A stretch of DNA of 64,000 nt from Anaerotruncus colihominis (GCF_010206195.1 NZ_VIQT01000022.1:1-64000); one strand, 5' to 3'; shown: positions 17,566 through 29,678, counted from the stretch's first letter. Notes: generated by a model from the sequence alone, not told the origin. Made by a program: numbers and translations.

Positions 17566-18676
17566 TTATAAGCCAACGGCCCAGTTGCTGTCGCAGTGTT
17601 CACACAGCCGGTATTTCTCGATATCCGGCCGGAGGGAAGCGAAATCCCGGATATGCCCAAGGACATTGTCGTTTTCCGAATCAAAGCAGCAGCCTACAAT
17701 GGTACCATCCCACCGCATATTGACAACATGCCGCTGGATAAAATAGCACTGTTTCTGCCGGGCGGCAACAACGTCCTCCTGAAAATTCTGCCGGGTGTTC
17801 TCAACGTTTCCTGCCCAGGTATGAACCGGCGTATGAGCTAAAAACGCTTTGACCTCCTCGGGAAGCTGGGAAATTGCCTGCCGCACATCCCGGCTCTGCT
17901 CCACGTCATCGGAAAAGTCCAAAACCTTCCCGGCAAAAAACATCGAACCGGACGGCAGCCCTGAGGCCGCGCGCTTGTTGAAATGGAACAGGTTTTCATT
18001 CTGCTTTTTCAGATATGCATAGGCATCACAAAAGCTTTTCAGGGAATCCATTGTATGCAGGGTAAACACCAGATGGCGCAGACCCTGCCGGTACAGCTCC
18101 TCCAGCCTCTCCCCTGTCAGCAGGATGCCGTTTGTGCTGATAACCGGCTTAATACCGGCCTGTACACCCCATCCGATATATTTTTCCAAATTTTTATGAA
18201 GCAGCGGCTCTCCCTGGCGGTGGTAATTCAATGTTTGCCCGGCCTGCGTCCAGGAAAGCGCAGCAAGTACGGTGCCGTCATCAATAAAACCACGCGGATA
18301 ACGGCTGGTGGGGGTGCAACAGTTCTGACAGGAAAGATTACAGCAATTGGTCATCTCCATCTCTTCCAGCTGGTAAAAGGGGAGATATTCCGGGTTCCGA
18401 CCTTTTATGTACCGAAGCTTATCACTTGTAAAGGTTTTTATTTTCCCGGTTTCCATATCTTTGACAAACGTAGTTACATAGTAAATACCGTTTTCAGTCA
18501 ACTTCCAGCCGGCTTCTCTGCTTTCTGAATACCATTTCTTTTCGGCAACCGCATCGTCTTTATGCAGATAGTAAGCATATTGTACGTTGGAAAAAGAGGG
18601 ATCCGGATACGGGGGGGGGGGTGACTTCTATCTGAACATGGAGCAGGGAATTGGTGATTTCAATTGCTGTATTCAT
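17566..18676 (-). CDS. Radical SAM/SPASM-like protein, out of frame at an 11-C tract (probable phase-variable gene)
   Basis: The main frame (18501-17566) encodes a radical SAM core with CNLSCQNC, which matches CxxxCxxC for the Fe4S4 cluster, and a SPASM-like C-terminus (GCCFDSEND, then CEHCDSNW). Upstream the same frame stays open to a run of eleven C. Before that run a second frame starts at ATG 18676 (after AAGGATGGGA) with MNTAIEITNSLLHVQIEVTP. With C11 this frame stops soon after the run; with C10 or C13 the halves join into one protein (369 aa with C10). The joined N-terminus (YAYYLHKDD, WYSES, GIYYVTTFVKD) resembles beta-sandwich modules seen on surface-glycan enzymes. Substrate unknown. 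TTG 18501 could start a shorter product. Not a usual gene of this cluster, so probably acquired. Confidence 0.85.
18611..18621. repeat. Homopolymer G11 (C11 in the coding strand)
   Basis: The longest G/C homopolymer noticed in the window, about 20 codons into the radical SAM gene. Such tracts change length by slipped-strand mispairing. Loss of one base or gain of two restores the frame. Confidence 0.9.
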
Positions 18677-18703
18677 TTGATCTTTTCCCATCCTTTTTAT
18701 AGA

Positions 18704-18732
18704 GGCTGTTTGAAAAATCCAAACACCCATCT
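18704..18732. repeat. Short inverted-repeat element (GGCTGTTTGAAAA type)
   Basis: GAGGCTGTTTGAAAAA on one side and TCCAAACACCC on the other form a short hairpin in the radical SAM 5' untranslated region. The ends match the terminal repeats of the larger element at 32073-32238, so this looks like an internally deleted relative. Confidence 0.45.
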
Positions 18733-18768
18733 TTTTTTAAAGAAGCCCTGATCTCAATCTTAGGCTTA

Positions 18769-18797
18769 ATTATAACATGGATGCAAGCGCAATTCAA
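18769..18797 (-). promoter_or_regulatory. Promoter of the radical SAM gene
   Basis: TTGAAT (18792-18797) and TATAAT (18769-18774) on the minus strand with a 17-base spacer, about 90 bases before ATG 18676. Between this and the dnaA promoter (18798-18972) nothing clear is seen. Confidence 0.7.
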
Positions 18798-18972
18798 TAT
18801 TCGTGGAATTCATTGCCGGAGATTACAGATCAAAGCACAAAATACACAAAGCCTTCAAAGCCAAAGAGCAATTTCGCCAATCCATGCGTTTACTGTCTAC
18901 CGCCGCGGCCCAGCCGCCCTCTCAAGAAGCATATACTATATAATAATGTCTATGCGGCCATCTGTTGAATGC

Positions 18973-19001
18973 TTGAAAGGATACTGAATTTGTGTTATGA
19001 T
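18973..19001 (+). promoter_or_regulatory. dnaA promoter
   Basis: TTGAAA (18973-18978) and TATGAT (18996-19001) with a 17-base spacer. The leader of about 105 bases contains a DnaA box. Confidence 0.75.
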
Positions 19002-19077
19002 AAAAAAGATACCGGTTCTGTTGAAGGACTGTGTAAAAAGGCCCGGTTTAACAAACGCCCGCCGCGTTCTCAACCGG

Positions 19078-19086
19078 TTATCCACG
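19078..19086 (+). promoter_or_regulatory. DnaA box in the dnaA leader
   Basis: TTATCCACG, one mismatch from TTATCCACA, lies 27 bases before the dnaA start. It is a likely autoregulatory site. Confidence 0.7.
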
Positions 19087-19113
19087 CAGATTATTGGGAG
19101 GAGAACCCCTGTT

Positions 19114-20433
19114 ATGGATTCATTCGCAGAATTATTCGCCCTCGTCCTTGACCTTTGCAAAAATCAGATCTCCGACGTTGCCTTTAACCTGTGGCTCAAG
19201 GATATCATTCCGCTGCGCCTGGAAGGCTCGGCCGCCTATTTACAGGTTAATTCCGAATTTAAAATGAACATTATCCGTGAAAAATACACCTCGATCCTTA
19301 AATCAGCATTTGAAACGACGTTGGGTTTTCCCGTCGATGTCATCGTTACCTGTGAAATACCGCAGCCCGTCAAAAAACCGGCCGAGCCGCCGCCTACCGT
19401 CGCAGCGGCCGTCAACGGCGAATATGACTATACGTTTGATACGTTTATCGTTGGTTCCTCCAATAAATTTGCACATGCCGCTTCCCTTGCCGTCGCGGCC
19501 AACCCCGCAAACGCCTATAACCCGCTGTTTATTTATGGCGGTTCAGGTCTTGGCAAAACACATCTGTTGTACGCCATCTGCGCGGAAATCCGTAAAAACC
19601 GCCCAAATTATAACATTATCTATGTAAAGGGCGACGAATTTGCCAATGATATTATCACAGCCATCCGCGACCAGCGCACGGCTGAATTCCGCGAACGATA
19701 CCGCAAGGCCGACGTGCTGCTCGTCGACGATATCCAGTTTATCGGCGGCAAAGAAAGCACACAGGAGGAATTTTTCCATACCTTTAATACACTATACGAA
19801 TCAAACAAGCAGATCGTCTTGGCGTCCGACCGGCCGCCCAAAGAGATCAAAACACTGGAAGAGCGCCTTCGCACGCGCTTTGAATGGGGCCTTTTGGCGG
19901 ATATCCAGATACCGGACTTTGAAACGCGCATCGCAATCATCCGGCGCAAAGCGCAGCTTCTCGATATTCAGATGCCGGATGATGTTGCTGAATACATTGC
20001 CAACCGCCTCAAAACAAATATCCGCCAGCTTGAAGGGACTGTCAAAAAGCTCAAGGCCTACAAGCTGCTTCAGGGTACCAATCCCTCCATTATGATCGCA
20101 CAAAACGCAATCCGCGACATCCTCAACGATAACCAGCCGGCGCCGGTCACAGTCGAGCGTATTATTTCCGAGGTGGGGCGCACCTACGGCATCTCGCCGC
20201 AGGACATCCGCTCAAACAAACGCAGCGCACAGATTTCAGCCGCACGTCAGATTTCCATTTATATCGTCCGCGAGATCACTCAAATGTCGATGTCGACCAT
20301 CGGTGAGGAATTCGGCGGCCGCGATCACAGCACAATCGTTTACGCAATCCAGCAGGTTGAAAAAAATATGAACAACGATTTACGGTATAAAGAAACGATT
20401 GAGGATATTATCAAAAATATCCGCGACAGCTAG
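19114..20433 (+). CDS. dnaA: Chromosomal replication initiator protein DnaA
   Basis: A 439-residue AAA+ initiator. Domain I (1-80) starts MDSFAELFALVLDLCKNQIS. A short domain II linker follows. The AAA+ domain III has Walker A GGSGLGKTHLL (about 140), Walker B LLVDDIQFIGG and a sensor I region. The C-terminal domain IV carries the DnaA-box-binding signature GGRDHSTIVYA (about 400). ATG 19114 has GGGAGGAG upstream; the frame is open back to 18997 but would start in the promoter. First plus-strand gene of the right replichore. Confidence 0.98.
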   Translation: MDSFAELFALVLDLCKNQISDVAFNLWLKDIIPLRLEGSAAYLQVNSEFKMNIIREKYTSILKSAFETTLGFPVDVIVTCEIPQPVKKPAEPPPTVAAAVNGEYDYTFDTFIVGSSNKFAHAASLAVAANPANAYNPLFIYGGSGLGKTHLLYAICAEIRKNRPNYNIIYVKGDEFANDIITAIRDQRTAEFRERYRKADVLLVDDIQFIGGKESTQEEFFHTFNTLYESNKQIVLASDRPPKEIKTLEERLRTRFEWGLLADIQIPDFETRIAIIRRKAQLLDIQMPDDVAEYIANRLKTNIRQLEGTVKKLKAYKLLQGTNPSIMIAQNAIRDILNDNQPAPVTVERIISEVGRTYGISPQDIRSNKRSAQISAARQISIYIVREITQMSMSTIGEEFGGRDHSTIVYAIQQVEKNMNNDLRYKETIEDIIKNIRDS

Positions 20434-20760
20434 TTTTTCACATTTTACTTTTCCACCTTTTCCCCCATGTGGAAAAGTAACGCCAAAGTCTTCCACGTTT
20501 TCCACTAAGTTTTCCACATTTTTTCTCATTTAACATCCAGTTTTCCACAGTGTCGTTAATATCAATACGTTTTTTAAAGATTTTAACAATCCCGCAACAA
20601 CTCCCTCCAATGAAAAAAAACTTCTAAATTGGCTCTATAAGCCAATCTGTAAGCTTTTATACATCTCAACATCCCCTACTACTACTACGATCCTTATATA
20701 CTTACTTTCTTACTATAAGGACACAAAACAAGGGTGTGGAAATAAAAGCAGTACGTAAAC
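20434..20760. other. Replication origin oriC (DnaA boxes, DnaA-trios, AT-rich unwinding region)
   Basis: The dnaA-dnaN spacer holds a cluster of DnaA-box-like 9-mers of the TTTTCCACA type: 20434, 20449, 20468 (reverse), 20489, 20498, 20510, 20541 and 20735 (reverse). After a CCCC block comes CTACTACTACTA (20676-20687), which reads as four 3'-GAT-5' DnaA-trios on the other strand. AT-rich sequence with TATATACTTACTTTCTTACTATA follows. This is the basal unwinding layout known from Bacillus. The gene-strand switch at dnaA agrees. The box next to the trio (TTATACATC, about 20657) is weak. Confidence 0.88.
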
Positions 20761-20796
20761 TGTGAAAAGAACAATCTTATAACGGGCTTTTATCCA

Positions 20797-20870
20797 AAAC
20801 CCTGCCCCACTATTCGCGGCGCAGCCAACTAAAGTTTTTCGCTGAGGCCTTTTTTCAAAAAGGCCGGAAA
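20797..20870 (+). repeat. R1 repeat copy B (dnaN leader)
   Basis: One-hairpin copy: CCTGCCCCACTATTCGCGGC, GCAGCCAACTAAAGTTTTTCG, then GGCCTTTTTTCAAAAAGGCC ending 12 bases before dnaN. It lies between oriC and dnaN, so dnaN transcripts starting in oriC would carry this hairpin. Confidence 0.85.
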
Positions 20871-20880
20871 GGAGATATTT

Positions 20881-21984
20881 ATGCAGGTAATATGTGATAA
20901 GCAGCTACTGGTCGATGCGGTTGCAAACGTATCGCGCGCTGTTTCCTCCAAAAATACGCTGGCAGCGCTGGAGGGCGTGCTGCTTCGCGCTAAAAACAAT
21001 ACGCTTTCTCTGACAGGTTATGACCTTGAGCTGGCCATTTCAACAGAAATAGAGGCGGATGTACGCGAAGCAGGCGAAATCGTCCTGTCTGCACGGATAT
21101 TTCTTGACATGATCCGCCGTATGCCGAGTGAGAAAATCAGCATTTCCAGCGATGCGAAAATGCTGACGCTTGTAAAAGGCTCCATGACTGAGTATACCAT
21201 CCTTGGCCTGCCTGCCTCGGAGTATCCGGAGCTGCCCGGAGTATCTGAAACGACAGAGTTTTCCATTGCGCAGGCGGTTTTAAAGAATATGATCAGCCAG
21301 ACACTTTTTGCGATCGCCGTCAGCGACAGCAAGCCGGTGCATACAGGTTCCCTCTTTGATATTAAGGGCGGCGAGCTGTGCCTTGTATCTGTTGACGGTT
21401 ATCGTCTGGCGCTGCGCCGCGAAAAGGTCGCGTTCGACGAAACGCTTTCCTTTATCGTGCCGGGAAAATCACTCTCCGAGGTGTCAAAGCTGCTGCGCGA
21501 CGAGGAAGGCGACGTCGAACTTGGCGTTGCGCGGCGTCATATCATCTTTCGTACAGGCAGTTATCGCATTGTATCACGCCTGCTCGAGGGGGAATTTCTC
21601 GATTACCGCGCAGCGATTCCGGATGGCGGCGCAACAAATGTAAAAATCGGTACGCGCGATTTAATCAGTGCGATCGATCGTGCGTCGCTTCTCATCTCAG
21701 ATAACATCAAAAGCCCACTGCGTATGAAGTTTGAAGAAGGGTTGATTAAAATTTCGTGTTCCACAGCCATCGGTAAGGCGTATGATGAAATTCGTTGTGA
21801 ACAGAGCGGCGACGATGTAGAAATCGGCTTTAACAGCCGGTATATGCTCGACGCGCTCAAGGCGAGTGAAGGCGATGAAATCCGCGTGCTGATCAACGGC
21901 CCCCTTTCCCCGATCAAGCTGATGCCGGTCGAAGGCGATTCGTTCGTGTTCCTCGTACTGCCGGTGCGCTTGAAATCGGAATAA
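20881..21984 (+). CDS. dnaN: DNA polymerase III sliding clamp (beta subunit)
   Basis: A 367-residue ring-forming clamp with three homologous subdomains of about 120 residues. It begins MQVICDKQLLVDAVANVSRAV and ends with the conserved PVEGDSFVFLVLPVRL. AAAGGAG lies 6 bases before the ATG. It follows oriC and heads dnaN-yaaA-recF-remB-gyrB. The region around the start is unusual in that an R1 hairpin sits immediately before the ribosome site. Confidence 0.97.
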   Translation: MQVICDKQLLVDAVANVSRAVSSKNTLAALEGVLLRAKNNTLSLTGYDLELAISTEIEADVREAGEIVLSARIFLDMIRRMPSEKISISSDAKMLTLVKGSMTEYTILGLPASEYPELPGVSETTEFSIAQAVLKNMISQTLFAIAVSDSKPVHTGSLFDIKGGELCLVSVDGYRLALRREKVAFDETLSFIVPGKSLSEVSKLLRDEEGDVELGVARRHIIFRTGSYRIVSRLLEGEFLDYRAAIPDGGATNVKIGTRDLISAIDRASLLISDNIKSPLRMKFEEGLIKISCSTAIGKAYDEIRCEQSGDDVEIGFNSRYMLDALKASEGDEIRVLINGPLSPIKLMPVEGDSFVFLVLPVRLKSE

Positions 21985-22002
21985 GTGGTGAAAGGATGTC
22001 CT

Positions 22003-22209
22003 ATGCAGGTAACAATCACAACGCCGTTTATCAAGCTGGACGCACTTTTAAAATTTGCGGGAGCGGTGCAGACCGGCGGCCAGGCGAAGGAATGGATTGC
22101 GTCCGGTAAGGTGCGGGTAAACGGCGAACCGTGCGCAATGCGCGGCAAAAAGATCAGGCCCGGCGATCATGTAACCGCCGGGGAGCTTGAAATTGAGGTT
22201 CGCGTGTGA
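22003..22209 (+). CDS. yaaA: S4-domain RNA-binding protein YaaA (RlbA)
   Basis: A 68-residue protein with an S4 RNA-binding fold: [20 protein letters not shown] and [21 protein letters not shown]. The position between dnaN and recF is conserved across Firmicutes. ATG 22003 has AAAGGATG upstream; GTG 21985 would begin directly after the dnaN stop. The stop overlaps recF by 4 bases. Confidence 0.92.
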   Translation: MQVTITTPFIKLDALLKFAGAVQTGGQAKEWIASGKVRVNGEPCAMRGKKIRPGDHVTAGELEIEVRV

Positions 22210-23345
22210 GAATTGACCGAATCCGCATCACGGATTTTCGCAACATCGCCTCGCTGGAGCTTGCGCTCTGCCCCGACGCCAATGTGATTTATGGCGACAA
22301 CGGCCAGGGAAAGACAAACTTTATTGAAGCGATATGGATGTGCACAGGAGCTAAAAGCTTTCGCGGCGCAAAAGATGCGCAGCTTGTGCGCTTTGGCGCG
22401 CCGCAGGCGGCGATTGAAGCCGGTTTTCATGCAGCCGGACGTGAACAGCAGGCGTTTTTGACGATCGAAAAACGCCGCGCCGCCGCGCTTAATGAAGTCC
22501 CATTAAAAAGTGCGTCCGAGCTGGCGGGCCAATTCTGCGCCGTTGTGTTTTCACCGGCACATTTGACGCTTGTAAAGAGCGGGCCGCAGGAAAAACGGCG
22601 TTTTATTGATACGTCGATTTGTCAGATCAAGCCCAAGTATATCCATGTGCTCAATCAATATACAAGGGTACTTGACCAGCGCAACAGGCTGCTGAAGGAT
22701 ATTGCGTTTGAAACAAGCCTGTTCGATACGCTTGATATATGGGACGCGCGATTGGCGGCGTACGCCGCTGTTGTGATTAAAACGCGCGCGTCGTTTCTGG
22801 AGCGGCTCGCGCCGTGCGCCTGGGAAATTTACAGTGGAATCGCCGGCGGCCGCGAGCAGTTTGGCGCGCGGTATGCGCCGTCTTTGGCAGTCGATACGGC
22901 TGCTTCGATGGGCGAAATTGAACAGCGTGCGCTTGAGGATCTGCGTGCACACCGCGGCGAAGATATCCGGATGCGCATGACAGGCGCGGGACCGCACCGC
23001 GACGATATTGATCTGACGCTTGACGGGCAGAGCGCGCGCGCGTTTGGTTCGCAGGGACAGCAGCGAAGTTGTGTGCTTGCGCTCAAGCTCGCCGAATGTG
23101 AGCTGATTCGGGAAACGCTCGGCGAATATCCGGTCGTTCTGCTTGACGACGTGATGAGCGAGCTTGACGCGGCGCGCCGTGATTATCTGCTGAACCATCT
23201 GAAGGGGCGGCAGATTATTATGACAAGTTGTGACGGCGGCGAATTTAAGGCGCTCTCCAACGGCGTGTCCGTGCGAATAGAAGGCGGCCGCGCCGCCGCG
23301 AGCAGCAGCCATGGAACGGACAGCGTGAAAGAACAGGAGGAATAG
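22206..23345 (+). CDS. recF: DNA replication and repair protein RecF
   Basis: A 379-residue SMC-like ATPase of gap repair. Walker A is [13 protein letters not shown] (about 30), and the signature and Walker B are near the C-terminus (GSQGQQRS, then [10 protein letters not shown]). It starts at a GTG that overlaps the yaaA stop as GTGA. The extreme C-terminus ([20 protein letters not shown]) is an uncharacteristic polar tail. Confidence 0.96.
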   Translation: MRIDRIRITDFRNIASLELALCPDANVIYGDNGQGKTNFIEAIWMCTGAKSFRGAKDAQLVRFGAPQAAIEAGFHAAGREQQAFLTIEKRRAAALNEVPLKSASELAGQFCAVVFSPAHLTLVKSGPQEKRRFIDTSICQIKPKYIHVLNQYTRVLDQRNRLLKDIAFETSLFDTLDIWDARLAAYAAVVIKTRASFLERLAPCAWEIYSGIAGGREQFGARYAPSLAVDTAASMGEIEQRALEDLRAHRGEDIRMRMTGAGPHRDDIDLTLDGQSARAFGSQGQQRSCVLALKLAECELIRETLGEYPVVLLDDVMSELDAARRDYLLNHLKGRQIIMTSCDGGEFKALSNGVSVRIEGGRAAASSSHGTDSVKEQEE

Positions 23346-23346
23346 C

Positions 23347-25601
<2,255 letters not shown>

Positions 25602-25648
25602 TGGAGACGTCCGGGCCTTTTGGCCCGGGGCAGGAAAGGAGACGACCT

Positions 25649-26410
25649 ATGCAGGAGCAGGAAAACAGCAGGCAGGACGTGGCCGAAGCGCCGGCCAAAG
25701 ATGTGCAGGAACAAACCAACATATTGTCTGAGCAGGATCAAACGGCGCAAATTGCACAGGAGGAAACTGCGCAGACGCCGGTTGGAGAGAAGGAACCGGA
25801 CACTTTGGCAAAGCAGACGGATGAAACAGCAGATGGTGAGACGGCGTCCACACATGAAAAGCTGTTTACGCTCAAATTTCATCTGCCGCTTGACGATTAT
25901 ATCGAATTTTACCGGGTTATGACGGCCGACAGCATTGTGAAAAATAAAAAGCGCATGACAATTATGGGCGCGATTGTGGTGTTGATCGGCCTCTTTTTGC
26001 TTGGGACAACAATTGCGGGTATCAATCCCATGACGCCGGTTTCAATGATCTTGCTTTTGATGGTCTTTTTTCTCGGTTTCCGCAGCCTTTTTTATTACAA
26101 ATTGTTTTATGATAAGGCGCTTATACGTGCAGTAACGAAAGAATATAAGAAACTGAATTATCTGCACGCTGAAATGGTGGTTGATTTCTATCCAAACAAG
26201 TGTGTCGAGCATGTCAACGAACAGCGCGTTGAAACATATTGGCATACGATTCATTCCATCCGCGTAAGCGCCGGGCTTTATATGATTATGCTCGCAGAGC
26301 GGCGCTGCCTGTTGATCCCGAAAAGCCAGGCCGGAGAGCATAGAGATGATATGGAGGCGCTGATCAACAGCATTTGTGAAAACTTTGAAAAAACGAGGTA
26401 CGACGTATGA
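25649..26410 (+). CDS. YcxB-like membrane protein (first of tandem pair)
   Basis: A 253-residue protein whose first 75 residues are Gln/Glu/Thr-rich and probably disordered. Two membrane segments follow (about 112-160: MGAIVVLIGLFLLGTTIAGI and VSMILLLMVFFLGFRSLFYY). The C-terminal beta-rich YcxB-like domain ends YMIMLAERRCLLIPKSQAG. ATG 25649 has AAAGGAG 8 bases upstream. It overlaps the next gene, a paralogue, by 4 bases and lies in a gyrB-gyrA transcription unit. Function unknown. Confidence 0.8.
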   Translation: MQEQENSRQDVAEAPAKDVQEQTNILSEQDQTAQIAQEETAQTPVGEKEPDTLAKQTDETADGETASTHEKLFTLKFHLPLDDYIEFYRVMTADSIVKNKKRMTIMGAIVVLIGLFLLGTTIAGINPMTPVSMILLLMVFFLGFRSLFYYKLFYDKALIRAVTKEYKKLNYLHAEMVVDFYPNKCVEHVNEQRVETYWHTIHSIRVSAGLYMIMLAERRCLLIPKSQAGEHRDDMEALINSICENFEKTRYDV

Positions 26411-27033
26411 ATGGGGGGCCGGCAGAAGGACTGACAGGGCGGCAGTTGGATAAGGCGGACGCGCAGCCGGCAGAAAACAGGACGCTGCATATTGTTTTTC
26501 AGACGCGCTACGACGACGTTATGAAGGCTTTGGAAGTTTATGATAAGAAAAATAAGATTGATATGCACCGCAATATGGAAATTTTGGGCGTGTTCGTGGT
26601 GCTCTGGATGTTTGTACCTTATGCGTTCGAGGACCCGAGGCATATTGTCAGTTGGATTATGATCGCGGCGGCCCTGGCGCTGCTTGGTTTTATCCTGTTT
26701 TATCCAAAGCATGTCAATCAGAAAGCGGCTGCCGCGCGTGAAGCCGGCTCGCCGGAATATGTGCTTGACATAAACGAGGACGGAATCGATGTGGCGGAGG
26801 GCGGCGCGCACTACTATATCGCCTTTTCAGGAGCCGTCAACGTATATGACTATGAAAACGTCTATGCCGTTGCATTTGAAAAGGGACGTGTCTTCGGCAT
26901 TCCTAAAAATCAGCTTGACGGCGATACACAGGACTGTCTGTGCGCGCTGCTCCGGCAGGCGCTCGGCGACCGGTTCGAAAAGGTATACAGCGTGGCCGAA
27001 CGGCGCGCCATGGCAAAGGCGGGACGGCTCTGA
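26407..27033 (+). CDS. YcxB-like membrane protein (second of tandem pair)
   Basis: A 208-residue paralogue of the preceding protein with the same plan: a polar N-terminus, a strand block (RTLHIVFQTRYDDVMKALEV), two membrane segments (about 58-100), and a C-terminal domain with VYAVAFEKGRVFGIPKNQL, which corresponds to YMIMLAERRCLLIPKSQAG of its neighbour. The 4-base overlap suggests translational coupling and perhaps a heteromeric pair. gyrA follows after 36 bases. Confidence 0.78.
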   Translation: MNGGPAEGLTGRQLDKADAQPAENRTLHIVFQTRYDDVMKALEVYDKKNKIDMHRNMEILGVFVVLWMFVPYAFEDPRHIVSWIMIAAALALLGFILFYPKHVNQKAAAAREAGSPEYVLDINEDGIDVAEGGAHYYIAFSGAVNVYDYENVYAVAFEKGRVFGIPKNQLDGDTQDCLCALLRQALGDRFEKVYSVAERRAMAKAGRL

Positions 27034-27069
27034 ACGGCAAAAGTCCCCCAATGATAGGAGATGATACGG

Positions 27070-29643
27070 ATGAAACAGGACCACGACGCCAAGGACGAAG
27101 CGTTTGATCCCGTCCTGATAGAACAGCGCATCCACAATGTGGATATCGAGCATGAAATGAAGCGGTCGTTTCTTGATTACTCAATGTCTGTCATCGTCAG
27201 CCGTGCGCTGCCGGATGTGCGCGACGGGTTAAAACCCGTACATCGGCGTATTCTGTATACGCTGCATGAAAACGGCTTGACGCCTGATAAACCGTACCGC
27301 AAATGCGCCGATACGGTTGGATCTGTGCTCGGCCGTTACCATCCGCATGGCGACGCGTCTGTTTATGATGCGATGGTGCGCCTGGCACAGGACTTTTCCA
27401 TGAGGTATCCGCTGGTAGATGGACATGGAAACTTTGGATCAGTCGACGGCGATCCGCCGGCCGCCTATCGATATACAGAAAGCCGCATGAGTAAAATGTC
27501 GCTTTCTATGCTGACCGATATTGAAAAGGAAACGGTCGATTTTACCGGAAACTATGACGACCGTCTTCAGGAGCCGACGGTGTTGCCGTCGCGCTTCCCG
27601 AACCTGTTGTGCAACGGCTCGACAGGCATCGCCGTCGGTATGGCGACAAACATCCCGCCGCACAATCTGGGCGAGGTGATTGACGCGGTTAATCTTCTCA
27701 TCGATAACCCCGACGCAGGCCTTGATGAGATCATGCAGCATATCAAGGGTCCCGACTTCCCCACCGGCGGCGTGATCATGGGACGCGCCGGCATCCGCGC
27801 CGCGTATGCAACGGGCCGGGCGCGGCTGACGCTGCGCGCGCGCACGGAAATTGAGGAGATGGCGAACGGCCGCGAACGCATCGTTGTAACGGAAATCCCG
27901 TATATGGTCAATAAAGCGCGCCTGATTGAATCGATCGCCGACCTGGTTAAGGATAAACGCATCGACCAGATTTCCGATCTGCGCGACGAATCCGACCGCG
28001 ACGGTATGCGCATTGTGATCGAATTAAAGCGCGACGCAAACGCGCAGGTGGTGTTGAACCGTCTGTACAGCTACAGCCAGCTTCAGGATACAGTTGGGGT
28101 CATCATGCTCGCGCTTGTAGGCGGCGTGCCGAAGGTGATGCCGCTCAAGGATGTGCTGACACATTACATCGATTTTCAGGGTGAAATCGTCACGCGGCGC
28201 ACCAGGTACGACCTTCGCCGCGCTAAAGAGCGCGAGCATATCCTGGAGGGGCTTAAGCTCGTCTGCGACAACACGGACGAAGTGATCTCGATTATCCGCC
28301 ATTCAAAGGACCGCCCCGATTCAAAGGTCAATTTGATCGCGCGTTTTGGCATCACCGATATCCAGGCGACCGCGATTGTGGCCATGCAGCTTGGACAGCT
28401 TTCAGGTCTGGAACGGATCAGGATTGAGGAGGAGCTTGCTAAAATCCTGGAGCGCGTAAAGGAATATGAAGCTATCCTTGGCGACTATACGCGCGTGATG
28501 TCGATCGTCAAGGAGGAATTGAGCGTGCTGCGCGCCAAATACGCAGACGAGCGCCGTACAGAGATTGTCGCTGTCAGCGGGGAGGTCGATATTGAGGATC
28601 TGATTCCGGTTGAAGACTGCGTTATCACGCTGACACACTTCGGATATCTCAAGCGTCAGCCAGTCGACGCATACAGGACACAGCGGCGCGGCGGCCGCGG
28701 CGTCAGCGGTATGACGCGGCGCGAGGAGGATTTTGTTGAGGAACTGTTCATCTGTTCCACACATGACTATATCATGTTCTTTACAAGCAAAGGACGATGC
28801 TTCCGCCTTAAGGGCTATGAAATCAGTGAAGGGTCGCGTACATCGCGCGGGACAAATATCGTGAATCTTCTCTCAATGGACAGCGATGAAAAGGTTACGG
28901 CCCTCATCAAGGTAACGCCTGACGAATATGAGCGTGAAGACCGCTGTCTTGTTATGGTGACGCGCAAGGGTATCATTAAGCGCACGCCGCTGGGCGCGTA
29001 TAAAAATGTGCGCCGTATGGGACTGATCGCGATTGGCCTTGACGACGGCGACGAGCTGGCGTGGGTGCGCCAGACGGACGGTACAAGCGAACTGATTATC
29101 GCAACGAAAAATGGTATGGCGATCCGCTTCGACGAGCAGGACGCGCGGCCGCTGTCGCGGACTGCGCGCGGCGTCAAGGCGATCACACTTGAGGACGGCG
29201 ACGAGGTCGTCGGCATGGCGCGTGTCAGAAAGGAAAGCGGCGCAACGCTGCTGACCGTCTCTGAAAGTGGTCTGGGCCGGCGCACGGAGGTGTCGCAATA
29301 CCGCCTGCAAAGCCGCGGCGGCAAGGGTATCCGCAACTATTATGTCGATAAGAACGGGCCGGTTGCAGGCGTGCGTATGGTTGACGAGGACGACGACGTG
29401 ATCATCATCACTGACGACGGGGTCATCATCCGGATTCCTGTACGTGAAATCACCGTGCAGTCGCGCTACGGCGGCGGCGTGCGCGCAATGCGCGTATCCG
29501 AGGAAAGCCGGGTTGTGACTTTGGCGCGCGCGCCCAAAGAGGAGCCTTCCGAGGACGAGGGGCAGGAGGAAACGCAAAACAGCGGGGGCGAGGAAGCCGC
29601 CGGCGAAACCGCTGAAACGACGGAGAAAACGACAGAAGATTGA
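27070..29643 (+). CDS. gyrA: DNA gyrase subunit A
   Basis: A full-length subunit of about 857 residues. The breakage-reunion domain holds the catalytic Tyr in [11 protein letters not shown] (about 124), and the quinolone-region residues [12 protein letters not shown] are in standard form. The GyrA-box [10 protein letters not shown] (about 542) marks it as gyrase rather than topoisomerase IV. Six beta-pinwheel repeats follow, then an acidic tail rich in Glu/Thr. ATG 27070 is preferred because ATAGGAG lies 9 bases upstream; ATG 27061 is too close to it. Confidence 0.97.
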   Translation: MKQDHDAKDEAFDPVLIEQRIHNVDIEHEMKRSFLDYSMSVIVSRALPDVRDGLKPVHRRILYTLHENGLTPDKPYRKCADTVGSVLGRYHPHGDASVYDAMVRLAQDFSMRYPLVDGHGNFGSVDGDPPAAYRYTESRMSKMSLSMLTDIEKETVDFTGNYDDRLQEPTVLPSRFPNLLCNGSTGIAVGMATNIPPHNLGEVIDAVNLLIDNPDAGLDEIMQHIKGPDFPTGGVIMGRAGIRAAYATGRARLTLRARTEIEEMANGRERIVVTEIPYMVNKARLIESIADLVKDKRIDQISDLRDESDRDGMRIVIELKRDANAQVVLNRLYSYSQLQDTVGVIMLALVGGVPKVMPLKDVLTHYIDFQGEIVTRRTRYDLRRAKEREHILEGLKLVCDNTDEVISIIRHSKDRPDSKVNLIARFGITDIQATAIVAMQLGQLSGLERIRIEEELAKILERVKEYEAILGDYTRVMSIVKEELSVLRAKYADERRTEIVAVSGEVDIEDLIPVEDCVITLTHFGYLKRQPVDAYRTQRRGGRGVSGMTRREEDFVEELFICSTHDYIMFFTSKGRCFRLKGYEISEGSRTSRGTNIVNLLSMDSDEKVTALIKVTPDEYEREDRCLVMVTRKGIIKRTPLGAYKNVRRMGLIAIGLDDGDELAWVRQTDGTSELIIATKNGMAIRFDEQDARPLSRTARGVKAITLEDGDEVVGMARVRKESGATLLTVSESGLGRRTEVSQYRLQSRGGKGIRNYYVDKNGPVAGVRMVDEDDDVIIITDDGVIIRIPVREITVQSRYGGGVRAMRVSEESRVVTLARAPKEEPSEDEGQEETQNSGGEEAAGETAETTEKTTED

Positions 29644-29651
29644 TAAAGAAA

Positions 29652-29678
29652 AAAACGGCCCCTTTTAGGGGCCGTTTT
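29652..29678 (+). terminator. Terminator after gyrA
   Basis: AAAACGGCCCC/GGGGCCGTTTT arms around a 5-base loop, followed by TAT. It is nearly symmetric and reaches the stop codon of the facing small gene, so it may serve both. Confidence 0.88.
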
